Of a stretch of DNA of 64,000 nt, positions 1 to 11,381 are shown one piece after another; position 1 is the stretch's first letter, and every line of letters begins with the position of its first letter. This stretch comes from Anthoceros angustus. Lineage: Eukaryota > Streptophyta > Anthocerotopsida > Anthocerotales > Anthocerotaceae. The translations under genes and the position numbers were made by a program. The notes beneath the pieces were generated by a model. It was not told where the DNA came from and did no database searches. It saw only the letters and a program-made list of their open reading frames with translations. The stretch lies in contig MU008161.1 in assembly GCA_010909165.1 (NCBI GenBank), positions 620,001 to 684,000 of the forward strand, given 5' to 3'.

Positions 1-890
1 CAATGCTGGACAAACAGGGTGTCATGTTGCATGTCATCGCTGATGTAAAAATGGTAGAACTTTTCAACGTTGCAAAACGGGTCCTCCTCCATAATTGGAC
101 CAATTCTCATATCCGAAACATGCACAAGAATTGTAACCTGATCACTGTGCCAATGCATGCTTTGGATCTCGTTCTGCACTTGGAAGGCGTAGTTTTGTGA
201 GAAATTAATCATTGAGACGATGACATCCTCTGGAAACCATTCTAGACATCTGCGAAACTCATAAGCTTGCCATCGCTGAACAAAATCATGGGTGATGAAA
301 TGTTTCAACTTGCCTTTTAGGAACTCTACCATTTCAGACGGGTGAGTTTCCTTGTATACAAGCTTGATTCGAGACTTGGAAGTGCCGTCTTCATTCTGCC
401 CAACGTGGTGGTATTCAAAACAACGCCACTTCAATGTAGCAGACGGCAGCAAGTTTGTTGTGACCTCCTGAGGAGAAAAGCCCTAGCTTCTGAACCCCAC
501 AAAGATTGCAATTCCCCATTAAACACTTCTGCTTATGGAAGTCCTCGTCATGTGCTTTAGGGCACACACATCGTGGAACCGCTTCACGACCGAGCCAGCA
601 ACAATCAAGACCGTCCGTAAAGCACCTTCCCTTGGCACAAAGACAAGGACATGAGCATGCAGACCTCAAGTGAACCTTTGATTGGACACCGCGGAGCTGG
701 TTGAGAGCATCCTTTAGAAATGCCATTTCAACGTGATACCGCAGAACACACGCCCGCTCCTGCAGGGATTTGATGTAGAAGGGTTTCAACCTCTCAAAGG
801 CACGCTGACCTATCTTGATCTCAGGATATGACTTCGGAATCGGAGGAAGAACTCCGTCTGCATCACAAACAACAAGGGACCACAAGTGTA
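1..890 (-). pseudogene. Fragment of an uncharacterised transposon-like zinc-binding protein
   Basis: On the minus strand an open frame from about 885 to 415 contains a Cys/His-rich cluster (pairs such as CVCPKAH and NCNLCGV). After one frame change near 475 the reading continues in a second open frame from about 470 to the left edge, with the run WFPEDVIVSMINFSQNY and a later IQSMHWHSDQVTILVHVSD. I associate this layout with a repeated, unnamed protein family seen in many copies in seedless plants, probably a DNA-transposon protein; that is memory of sequence style, not a search. The window starts inside it, so its C-terminus is missing. The single frameshift sits in a short C/T run where one base appears lost, so it could be a sequence error rather than decay. 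Confidence 0.45.
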
Positions 891-1029
891 AGAGACTACA
901 TCAACGTAGAATACCGCAACCGACACTTCAAGCTGCGGCATGGTCGGGCGAGTGGTGCCGACAACTTCAAATTGTGACAATGAACCCCATCAAGTGATGA
1001 AGTTGTCCTAAAAGTGTAATCTGGCAAAG

Positions 1030-3250
1030 TGCCGACGACATCTTGAATAGCACAGGTGGCATCGGCACCATGCAGTGTGAGACACTGGCAACTGTTAGTG
1101 TGAGACAGTGTTAGCGTGCACCCGAGTGAATGAGTGAAAGCGCTGCGAGCCACAATGTTGGATAGGACTCCACCAGCGCTAGGACCATCTTCCACATGCA
1201 CCAACCCCACCACAAGCGCCACTGCCCACACAATGTAACCCATGATGTGGTAAACAACGAAGGAAACCCCAACATGCGCTCACCTGTGAGGTATCGAGGA
1301 AGTGCGTGATGTGCGTACGATACACAAACGGGGCCACCCGTTGCCGCCTGGCATCCTTCGAGTTCGAGGAAGGGCGTGAGGAGTTCTCCCAAAACTGGAC
1401 AATTATTTCCTTCACAGTTGTGCTCAAGGAATCTGATCTGACCTTCCGCCCTGCACCACACCATTGGTGGCCCTGTTCTGCGATGTCCAATTGGCAAAGG
1501 GTTTGCACATGCGCGCCACAACTCGTCTATTGACCCCGAACCCCCATGGCACGCCCGCTTCTTGCATGACATCCTTGGACAAAACAATGTTCATGAAAGT
1601 TTGCCGAGCTCTCAACTTGTCCGCAACTTGCACACTTTGTAGACTCCTCAGCGACTGATGTTCTCGAGCTTGATTTGTGGCTTTTCGAGTCCGGCTTTCC
1701 TCCCCTTAGCACCGCGAAATCTCTTGAGAATGCAAGTGTAGAGAACGCCCAAAATCCTCCTCCTCCACGCCCACTAAAGTGACGAGTCCTCCGCAAAAGA
1801 AGGACCCTAACTCCCGAGCAACCGGTAGCCTTCGTCGGAGGGCTCCCTTAAACCGGAGGTGTCGAGCAACTCCTTCGTCGGCCGACACCGCCTTGACCTT
1901 TCGCACGACAAGCGTGATGATGCGCGGCCCGGGTGCCACCCGAACTTCATGTGTCTCTACCGATTTTCTTGAAACTCGGATGCACAATCTCTACGGAAAG
2001 AGTGTGAGATGGCAACAATCCTTCCACGCATTGTTGATCATTGCCCCGTTTACTTGGTTGAGCTGGTGTTTGTTGATCATTGCCCCCACCACTGTGAGTG
2101 ACAACTGTCATACTATTAGCCGGTGGGTGAGGAGCACTTGGAGTGGCAATCGCCACACCGCCGCATGTTTAGCTCCTCTCGCCATCTCCAACGACGCTTC
2201 CAAGCGGCGTGCTTGGCACGACACGGGCATCGGCACCATGCGATGAGACAACAGGAGTGTGAGGCAGTGTTAGCTCGGTGATAGTGAGTGAAAGCGCTGC
2301 GAGCCACAATGTTGGATAGGACTCCACTAGCGCTAGGACCATCTTCCACACGGACCAACCTGACCTGGCGCTACGGCCTGTGAGAACCCCATGATGTGGT
2401 AAACAACGAAACCCCAACTTGCGCTCACAGTGAGGTATCGAGGAAGTGCGTGATGTGACGATACACAAACGGGCCACCATGCCGCTGGCATCCTTGAGCG
2501 AGTTCGAGGAAGGCGTGAGGAGTTCTCCCAAAGCGGACAATTAAATCCCTCACGGTTGTGCTCAAGGAATCGATAACCTTCATACCACGCACCATTGGTG
2601 GCCACTGCTCGATGTCCAATTGGCAAAGGGTTTGCACATGCGCGCCACAACTCGTCTATTGACCCCGAACCGCCCCATGGCGGCCGCTCCTTCTTGCATG
2701 ACATCCTTGGACAAAACAATGTTCATGAAAGTTTGCGAGCTCTCAACTTGTCCATAACACACTTTGTAGACTCCTCATAGCGGACTGATGTTCTCGAGCT
2801 TGATTTGTGGCTTTTCGAGTCCGGCTTTCCTCCCCTTAGCCTGCGAAATCTCTTGAGAATGCAAGTGTAGAGAACTCAAAATCCTCCTCCTCCACGCCCA
2901 CTAAAGTGGCCAGGTCCTCAAAAGAAGGACCCTAACTCCCAAGCAACCGCTTTGTAGCCTTCGTCGGAGGGCTCCCTTAAACCGGAAGTGTCAAGCAACT
3001 CCTTCTGTCGCGCTCGACACCGCCTTGACCTTTCAGTGGCTGACAAGCGTGATGATGCGACCGCTCCGCTTGCAGGTGCCACCCGAACTTCATGTGTCTC
3101 TACAGCCTGATTTTCTTGAAACCCTGGATGCACAATCTCTACGGAAAGAGTGTGAGATGGCAACAATTCTTCCGCATTGTTGATCATTGTCCCGTTCACT
3201 TGGTTGAGCTGGTGTTTGTTGATCATTGCCCCTGCATGGTGACAAGTCAC
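1030..3250. repeat. Tandem duplication of about 1.2 kb, unidentified repeat
   Basis: The block starting near 1,060 (GCACCATGCAGTGTGAGACA) returns near 2,237, and matching text runs on to the ATCATTGCCCC stretch at about 2,037-2,090 and 3,182-3,230, giving two copies with an offset of about 1.18 kb. Both contain shared text such as GCGAGCCACAATGTTGGATA (1,147 and 2,297). Minus-strand frames are open for 60-200 codons but broken differently in each copy, and I recognise no protein domain. The copies differ mainly by short indels at C/G-rich positions. It is probably part of a retroelement. Confidence 0.6.
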
Positions 3251-3790
3251 TCTACTAGCGATGGGTGAGGAGCACTTGAGTGGCAATCGCCACACCACCA
3301 TGTTTAGCTCCCTGCCATCTCCAGCGGCCTTCCAAGCGGCGTGCTTGCACGACAGTCGGCATCGACGTTGTTGCGTTGGAGCCATCTCTTCAGGTTGTTT
3401 GCCAAGCAAACCACATAGGATCTGTGACAAGTGTGCTGTGAGCCGACCTTCCCGATCGGAGCGGAGAGAGCGGTTTACGCCCCCATCATCTCCCTTGGCA
3501 AAGAGGGTATGGAGGGTTTGAATTTTAAATGTCAAGTGAGTTCCCCACCGTAAACTTCATATTTCAAAACTAGACTCCCTCTTCCATTAAGAGAGAGAAC
3601 ATCTACACGCGTATTCAAATTTTGATACGATATTCTCTCCCCCCGTTTTTTGATGTGGACTCACTGTGGACTCACCATATCTAGTGGTCCGTATGATACC
3701 TTCAAAGGGGAATACCCGTGAGTATAGTTCAAGGCCTAATCCTACTTATTTTGCGCTGGAATTTTTTGTGTACCACTGACATTTGGGTGA
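3251..3790. other. Right edge of the unidentified repeat and unassigned sequence
   Basis: The unidentified repeat fades out after about 3,535. The remaining 250 bases carry a pyrimidine run (TCTCTCCCCCCG near 3,636) and no open frame, RNA gene or element end that I can support. Confidence 0.4.
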
Positions 3791-6115
3791 CTCTTAGCCT
3801 GAAAAGTTTCAAGCCATTCGGATCAAAATTACAATATTTAAAACTTTTCCTTCAATAACATGTCCACATGTGGACAAAAAACCGTGTTGCATCCGTTGCA
3901 CACTTTTATGGAACACCAAAGCATGCATCCACCCATACATAATATCCAGCCGAGTCCAATTAGCCAAATAAAGAAGACAACCCACACATGCAGCATAAGG
4001 GATAGTAAACATATCCTCACGCTCAGCATCGGATTGTGGGCAGTCCGCTGTAGATAACCGAATACCAACTGCTCCGGAAGTCGAAACAAGCCAAGCATAT
4101 TGCGTATTAAATCGGGGTAAAATTTCCCTGATATATTTTTGTTGATGCATAAAAATCTGGCCATTAGGCCAGATCTCAGGATCTGGCCTAATGAAGTATC
4201 TGAATGCCAAGGCACCATTGAAGAGCTCCAATATCCTTCAATTCAAATTCAGCCCGTAGAATAACGCTATTGATAAGGGTCATACTAGTGCCAAATATAC
4301 ATACGTTATCAACATATAAGGCTAAAATGATAAAGTCAGAACCGTTAGCAAGATAATAAACATTATTATCAGCATGGCTTTGAATAAAGCCAATAAATTT
4401 AAGATTACCATCACATTTATTATACCATATATGAGCGCTTTGTTTTAAGCCATAGAGGCACTTAAGCAACTTACAAACAAGCTCAGCATTGGCATCTTCA
4501 TAGCCCTCGGGTTGCCGCATAGATATTTCCTCCTTAAGTTCCCCATATAAGAATGCAGTGCAAACATCCATTTGAAGGATTTCTAAATTCAACTCTCTGG
4601 CTAAGGCTAAGAGAACCCTCAAGGATTGGGTCTTGACTACCGGCGAAAAAGTCTCTTGATAATCTACACCGGCAACCTGGCTATAACCTTTAGCAACAAG
4701 TGTGCTTTATAACGTTCAATTGAACCATCAGCATTTAATTTTGTTTTAAATACCCACTTGCACAGGATGGGTTTACGACCAGGAGAAAGTGAGGCTAAAT
4801 CCCAAGTGTGATTTTTAATCAAAGAATTATACTCACTTTCTTTTGCGGCTTTCCATGCTGCACCATTGGGCCCATTCAGTGCCTATTGATAGGTAGCTGG
4901 TTCACTGTCAACCGTCAATAGAGCATGCACATGAAGAGCCCTAGTCATTTCGGAAGTGGGGTTAGCAAAATCAGAAATAGCTGCACTAATAAAATCATCA
5001 GCTAAATGCTCTTCTAAATAATCTGAGATATCTGTATTTCCATCATTTGTATTAGCCAAAATATCTAAAATTGCCCTGGAACGTGTACGTGGTCGAGATA
5101 CAGGTGGTTCAAGGGACCACCGAACGGGAGGACGGCATTCCCGTTGGGAAGAACAGCAGAAAGGCACCAACTCCGTTCGCTCCCCAATGCCTGCCCGTCT
5201 ACCTACATCAGTAAATGCCCATACTCAAGGGCATCATCCGCCCGTGCTTCGTCACCCGCTACACCATCAAGACCATCCGCCACGCACTCAGAGCCCGCTG
5301 CCCGTAGTCGTGGGGTCGCGCGCCGCGGCGTCTGATCGAGCAACGGGAGTGTCGGCCGGGAGTGTCTGAGGGCGATCCGGTGTACTTGTCCAACAGGTTG
5401 GGAGCCATTGGCCTGCGGCTCCTCCTGAGCATCAGCGGGAGCAGAGGCAGGGGAATGCAGGCCGAGATTGTGGTGCGTCGGATCACATCTATGATCAATA
5501 AAAGCGGGTTGAAAGCCACCGGAGACACCGGGAATAGGGTAGAGGAATCCCTCATCTGGAGCAGGATCCTCGTCAGGAAATGTGAGAGAATCAAAACTGC
5601 TGGTGTCTTGGATGTTGTCTGAATCCCAAGGTGAGGCCTTAATAGGTTGGTGACTGGACTCTCCACTTGCGGAAGAGGCTTCTACTGTTTGAGCTACCAC
5701 TGGAGCTTCATTAAAGACAACGCTCTTGGCATAGGTAAGTTGGCGTGTCGAAGGCATGTAAAGCTTGTAGGCTTTCACCTGCTCGCCATAGCCAACAAAT
5801 ATGTGTCTGGTGGCCCTGTCTGCTAGCTTAGGTCGGCCTTGAAGGGGAACAAGGGCCCAGGCGGTGCAACCAAACACTCTGAGATGGGCTACCCCAGGTT
5901 TCCTCTTGTACCATAACTCAAATGGTGTCGTCCCTAACGGAATGGCTGATGTATGGATCCAATTCATTACATAGGTAGTTGTGACCACAGCTTCTGCCCA
6001 GTAAGGCTTCGAAAGATGGGAGGCAGAGAGCATTGTCATAGCTGCGCTGCCAATAATGTCCCCAATCTTCTTCTCAGCAATCCCATTTTCCTGGGATGTA
6101 CAAGGTAATGTATAC
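3790..6115 (-). mobile_element. Truncated Ty1/copia element (integrase C-terminus to RT/RNase H connection)
   Basis: Minus-strand frames appear in copia order. The integrase C-terminal part (6,039-5,203) has PYWAEAVVTTTYVMN and the HLRVFGCTAW block. A linker and the start of RT follow (about 5,170-4,640), then the RT core (4,622-4,188) with MDVCTAFLYGELKEE and CLYGLKQSAHIWYNKC, and the connection region (4,231-3,809). No LTR, protease or RNase H active site is visible, so both ends are missing. The RT catalytic box reads YVDN where the family has YVDD, which loses the second catalytic aspartate and predicts an inactive enzyme. Several frame changes join the pieces. Confidence 0.85.
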
Positions 6116-6120
6116 TACCG

Positions 6121-6960
6121 CACTACTAGGGAGAGGGGTGTTTTACAAAACCCCTTTTGCAAATCTCTCAATCTTTACAACGTCTAAACACCTCCGTTGT
6201 AAATTGGTTTAAGTTTCGCTGATATGGCAAGTTTTAAGACTCGGTTTATAACGGGGGTTTCTAGTTGGATGATGAGGCACTCTTTTGGGTGCTCATTTAC
6301 AAGAACAGATTGATGACGTGGCTCCCACGTTGTAGATTACGTTGTAAAAGCCTTTTTTTTTAAATTTGATCTTCATTTTTCTAAAAATCTTTATTAACAT
6401 CACTAATCACAAAAATATGATTGGAAGCCATTTACAACAGCATGAGATGACGTGGCTCCCTTGTTGTAGATTACGTTGTAAAAGCCTTTTTCTCAAAATT
6501 TATTCTTTATTTCTTCAAAACTCTTTATTATTATTATTAATCAAAAAAATATGATTGGAGGCCATTTACAACAGCGATTGATGACGTGGCTTCCTTGTTG
6601 TAGATTACGTTGTAAAATATTTTTCTCAAAATGTGTTCTTTATTTTTTTAACTCTTTATTATTATTATTATTGATCACAAAAATATGATTGGAGGCCATT
6701 TATAACAGCGATTGATGACATGGGTCCCTTGTTGTAGATTACGTTGTAAAGTATTTTTCTCAAAATGTGTTCTTTATTTTTTTTTAACTCTTTATTATTG
6801 TTATTAATCACAAAAAATATGATAGGAGGCCGTTTACAACAGCGATTGATGACATGGTTCCTTTGTTGTAGATTACGTTGTAAAGCATTTTTCTTCAAAA
6901 TATGAGGCAGGGAGGGGTATTTTAAATTTGGTAGGGGTTATTTTATGGGGGCATGATGAA
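6121..6960. repeat. About 134-bp tandem repeat with possible CACTA-like left end
   Basis: The phrase ATGATTGGAGGCCATTTACA and the following TGTTGTAGATTACGTTGTAA recur with starts near 6,420, 6,554, 6,688 and 6,821 (period 133-134 bp). An earlier degenerate copy lies near 6,320. Each unit carries an A/T-rich tract with TTATTATTATT. The block begins at 6,121 with CACTACTAGGGA, which resembles the terminal inverted repeat of CACTA transposons, but I found no matching inverted end on the right. It may be the subterminal repeat region of a non-autonomous element. No coding potential is evident. Confidence 0.6.
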
Positions 6961-7190
6961 CGCGTCCATTCAAAATGCGGATCGTGCCACTCGGCGCTCG
7001 CACTCCATTAATCGATCCTTACACACAGTCCGGCATGGAGAGGGAAAAAGTCGAGAGGGGGGCCGCTAGTGCTCTAATACTAGTTCATCGCGCTCTTTAG
7101 CATTTTCTTAAGTGTTCTTATTGTGAGCAGTACCACCTCTCGCCCATAGCGCGCGCGCATCGCCTTGCCGGATGGTACATGTTCGTACAT
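6961..7190. other. Unassigned spacer
   Basis: Between the 134-bp repeats and the minisatellite lie about 230 bases with no open frame or recognisable site. Confidence 0.4.
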
Positions 7191-7195
7191 GCCAT

Positions 7196-7942
7196 TTTGC
7201 GTGCCATTGTATGGCCATTGTTGGGCGCCATTGTTAGGCGTTAATTGGGTGCCTTTGTTGCGTTAATTGGGCGCCATTGTTAGCGCTGCGCCATTGTTGG
7301 GCGTTAATTGGGCGACATAGTTGGACGTTAGGCACCATTGTTGGGCATTAATTGGGCGTCATTGTTGGGTGTTGGGCGCCATTGTTCGGTGTTGGGCGCC
7401 ATTGTTGAGCATTAATGGGGCGCCATAGTTGGGCGTTGGGCGCCATTATTATTGGGCGTTATTTGGGCACCATTGTATGGCCAGCCATTGTCGGGCATTG
7501 GGCGCTATTGTTGGGCATTAATTGGGCGCTATAGTTGGGCATTGGGCGCCATTGTTGGGCATTGGGCGCCATTGTTGGGCATTAATTGGGCGCTATAGCT
7601 GGGCATTGGGCGCCATTGTTGGGCATTAATTGGGCGCTATAGTTGGGCATTGGGCGCCATTGTTGGGCATTAATTGGGCGCTATAGTTGGGCATTAATTG
7701 GGCGCTATAGTTGGGCATTGGGCGCCATTATTATTGGGCGTTATTTGGGCACCATTGTATGGCCAACCATTGTCGGGTATTGGGCGCCATTGTTGGGCGT
7801 TGGGCGCCATTATTATTGGGCGTTATTTGGGCACCATTCTATAGCCAACCACAGTGGGGCGTTGGGCGCCATTGTTGGGTGTTGGGCGCCATTGTTGGGC
7901 ATTGATTGGGCGCCACAGTTGGGCATTGGGCGCCATTATTAT
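7196..7942. repeat. GGGCGCCATT minisatellite, left part
   Basis: A variable-unit minisatellite is built from 13-20 bp modules such as TTGGGCGCCATTG, TTGGGCATTAA and TTGGGCGCTATAG, which combine into 33-60 bp higher-order units. Its open plus-strand frames (repeating WALIGRY-like peptides) are a by-product of the repeat. The array stops abruptly at 7,942, where a copia LTR begins, and resumes at 24,773. Confidence 0.9.
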
Positions 7943-8127
7943 TGAAACTTTTATTTAGCGGAAGCTAGTTGTATTGCAAGAAGGAATAAAAGCAATTAAT
8001 TGAAGTTGAATACAAAATTGTCTTAAGTACTTCATGGGAGCAGGTGTGACTATTCACCACTAACCAATATATTAAAATAACTAAATAATAACTGGTAGGT
8101 TAATAAGAACCTTTCACATTTTAACAC
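7943..8127 (-). repeat. 3' LTR of copia element 1
   Basis: It starts TGAAACTTTTATTT and ends CATTTTAACA on the plus strand, and matches 24,603-24,772 throughout, with short indels. It is 185 bp against 170 bp for its partner; most of the length difference comes from segments missing in the right copy near 24,630, 24,700 and 24,710. Confidence 0.9.
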
Positions 8128-8139
8128 TCCCACTTAACC
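8128..8139 (-). promoter_or_regulatory. Polypurine tract of copia element 1
   Basis: On the minus strand the sequence GTTAAGTGGGAG directly precedes the TG of the 3' LTR, the expected site for the plus-strand DNA primer of a copia element. Confidence 0.75.
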
Positions 8140-9540
8140 TAAGCACGTAGTTATTTATCCACCACTCCAGGTAAAAATAGGTAACTCCATTAAATCTGGA
8201 TAATGCAGTGATCTGGTGAATACGAGTAAAAAATCGTTATGTACCCATCACCATGCATGGATGATGGGGTTGTTGGGCATTAAAGCCCATACCCTCCGCT
8301 CCGTGGCCGTATCGCGGCCGCCCCGACCTCAAAAGCGGCGACCATGGAGCAGAGACCAAGCGGGCAGGCGGCCGTCGGCTCGGCGGAGGGCATCGGCGCA
8401 ATGGAGGAGGAAGGGCGGCGCGCGGCGCGAATGGCGTGGGAGGTCGCGCCCAGGCAACCTTGCAGGCGCCACCATCCAGCCGAATCTGCCGAGTGCAGCA
8501 CAACCGGACCACCCGCATCATCCATGCTCGGCTCTTCAACATCGATGCTCGGCGAAATGTCGATGCGGGCCCTCGCCGTGCGCATGCCCCGATTCCCCGA
8601 TGACCATCGCGACGAGAACGCGCAGTGCGCCCCTCACGCAACTCAAGCTTGTGTCCTTTTTTTCATCTTTGAGTCCATGACCGGCCTTGAGAGAACCCAA
8701 AGAGATGCACATCGTCACGAGATGCGGCATCGCATAAGAGCATCGGGCACAGGCATGCCGATCGTAAACCCTATATATGTCACATATCCTGTACTTGTTT
8801 TTTTTTTCGTTTTGTCGAAGAGGTGCTTGCTGTTAACCACAAAGTGTTTATGATCCTGTAGTGACTGAAGATGTTCCTCACAAGGTCACGGACCCTCATG
8901 GCTCAATAGCATCAAGCTCCAGACCAGTTCCAACTTTGAGTATGTTGCCCCCCATCCCAGTTTATCCTCCTAGGTCACCTCCAGATACATGGCCAATGGA
9001 AAAACTCCGTAGAGGTCCGATGCGTGTTGATCCTACCGTCATCCGGATGTGAGATATGACCGGAGACACTTTGAGGAGGGCGGAGAAAAGATTCAAGGAG
9101 TGATAAGAAGGAGGATAGCGCCTAGGCGGGACATCCAAGATCTACACTCACTTTGGATGCCAGTGGGAAGAGTGGAGTGCACAAGCATCTTCAGAAGGTA
9201 AAAATATAATCTGCAGTGAGAATTGTTAGTTGAAAAAATACTAACCCTAAGATTAATTACTTGTCAGTTCACGATTTGACTTAAAAACTGTATGCTTCAT
9301 CCACTGTACTGACCTGTAATGTGCAGGCAAAATAACAGAAAAGTAAAGAAACTTTATATTGACCATGGATGCCTTGAAACATGTAAACAGACTCAGGTGC
9401 GAAAACTAGCAAGCTAAGGAGTTAGCAGCTAGTAAAACTCAAGCTGAACTGTGAAATTTTGTCAAAGGCCACCCAAGGCCCAAGTAGTAAAAGCATTAAA
9501 TTAGAAATGAAACTCCCTAAGACCTAGTGACTCTAGGTGC
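8140..9540. other. Unexplained insert in the 3' region of copia element 1, possible captured host sequence
   Basis: Between the PPT and the RNase H region lie 1.4 kb not expected in a copia element. From 8,240 to 8,640 the sequence is strongly GC-rich. From about 8,861 to 9,200 two plus-strand open stretches are rich in proline and arginine (PPIPVYPPRSPP, then after a frame change RHPDVRYDRRHFEEGG). The second ends at AGAAG|GTAAAA, which looks like a splice donor. This could be a captured exon or a further decayed insertion. I do not recognise the protein. Confidence 0.35.
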
Positions 9541-9616
9541 TTAAAGTGCTTAATTTTAGGAAGAGCCTTAGTTAAAATATCAGCGGTGTTATTTACGTCG
9601 ATATACTTAACCTTTA

Positions 9617-9844
9617 CTATTCCTCTCTCAACATCCGGATGTAATGATGATGATAGAGCTCTATATGTTTAGTCCTAGCATGAAACCTAGGATTAGCAAC
9701 TAAAACTATAGCACCCATATTATCACAGAAAAGACTAGTAGGACCAGACTGTGACTGATTTACAGAATCAAGGAATTGACGTTCCCACTCGGCCTCCTTG
9801 CAGGCATCTGTCAGGGCTTTGTACTCGGCTTCAGTAGAAGACAA
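9617..9844 (-). pseudogene. RNase H domain of copia element 1
   Basis: An open frame of 75 codons contains the copia RNase H signatures STEAEYKALTDACKEAEW, LFCDNMGAIVLVANP and HARTKHIEL. These are the usual active-site neighbourhoods (Glu in EAEY, Asp in CDN, and the downstream TKHIEL block). It lies at the 3' end of the pol region in the right order. The RT upstream is in other frames, so no continuous polyprotein remains. Confidence 0.85.
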
Positions 9845-10108
9845 AGCAAGAGAAGCTTGTTTCTTGCAGCTCCAACTAACAGACCCAGAGGCCAGAAGGA
9901 AACAATAAGCAGAGAGACTCTTTCGTCATTGGCATTGATCGGCATCGAAAAGAGGTCGATGACTTGCTCCCACTTGCTGAATATTGTAAACCAAAATAGT
10001 GCCCTTGATATAACGATATCGTTTAACATGTCCGATTAATGTGCGTCCGGCTGAAGCTGCGAAACCATACTAACCTAGGCGATGTCGGGCGAGTCGATTG
10101 GCGGAAAA

Positions 10109-10800
10109 TCAAGCATCCCGGCCTGCAAGGAGCGGATGCCATATCTTTAAGATCTGCACTCGAGGAGCTTGATCTATACTAAGCTTTTCCCCCCTGCGGA
10201 GGAGTCGTACAGTCGGCCTCATCCATATGAAAGCGTTTAAGAATTTCTTTGATGTACTTAGTTTGATGAAGAATAATGTGGCTGCGGACGCAAAAATGGA
10301 TGCCAAGACTGCAGATCCTTGATCGGTCATTTCAAACTCACCGAGCATAGTCTTAACTTTCTCTAGTTGGAGTACTATTCTTGAGAAGAGCGCAATCATC
10401 CACGTAAAGTGCGAGAACAACAAAAGACCACCACAGGAAGGTAAAACACATTCTTGTCCAGGAGATTGTAGAAAACCGAGCTTCTTCAAGTACTTCACAA
10501 TCGCTTGTACCATGCTCTTGGACTTTGTTTCAAGCCGTAAATAGTCTTTAGCGACTTGCAAACTTTCCTAGCCCATTTTTGTTGATGAAGCCTTGTTCTT
10601 TGCATGTATAACACTTCTTCTAACTCCCCATGCGAAAGGCTACATACGTCCATCTGTTGGACTTCAAGGTCATACTCGACCATGGCTAACAACATACGGA
10701 CGGAAGGTGGCTTCACAACCGGTGAGAAGGTATCGCCATAATCAATACGGTATTTGACTAAACCCCTCGCAACCAAGCGTGATTGTATCTAGCCCGTTCC
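10109..10800 (-). pseudogene. Reverse transcriptase of copia element 1
   Basis: Two overlapping open frames (10,776-10,495 and 10,561-10,109) together cover the RT. The first has YGDTFSPVVKPPSVRMLLA, MDVCSLSHGELEEVLYM and TIYGLKQSPRAWYKRL. In the second region the catalytic box YVDD can be read near 10,400 in a frame different from its surroundings. Compared with the family, several short pieces are missing around C/G-rich spots (for example where family members read DVKTAFLHG-like text), giving repeated frame changes. Upstream to about 11,000, the linker before RT can be followed in pieces. Confidence 0.8.
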
Positions 10801-11381
10801 ATCCGATTTAAGCTTGGTCTTGAAGACCCACTTGACTAATAGGTTTCCTACCGGTGGAAGATCAACAAGTTCCCAAGTGTTATTCTTCATAGAATTGTAC
10901 TCATCATCAATTGAAATCCGCCAATGGTGTCCATCGGTCCATGAATGCTTCCTCATAGGATTGCGGATCCGGCCTTACATCGGTACATGTAGGCTAGAAA
11001 CATGAGCACCATGCTTTTACAAGTCCACAGTGATAAGGAGGCTCAACCCATTGCTCACGGATCGGCTCACGAGCGGGATCACGGGCAGTCTTCATGAGGT
11101 GGAGAGGAGGCTCACCGTCGGATCCTTCCGGATCATCATCGAGTGAGGACCATCACCATCCATTGATTCATTCCCATTAAGGTCAGCAATAGGTGTTGCT
11201 TCCCCTTCCTCATAGTGAGTAGTAGCTGAAGATTCTAGATGGGCTTCGGACTCACCATCAGAATATAGATAATCAGCAAGAACAGCGGGAGAAGAATCAA
11301 CGTGTGGAGGACTAGATGTGTCATCTTCTGAATTTTCAGTCTCATCAGACTCTCGTGAAGGAGAAAATGCGGTCGAATCTT

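Noticed and set aside
7643-7945. Plus-strand frames encoding repeated WALIGRY/GRHCWAL peptides
   Set aside because: They follow directly from the minisatellite period; frames shift with unit changes and there is no start context, intron or homologue.
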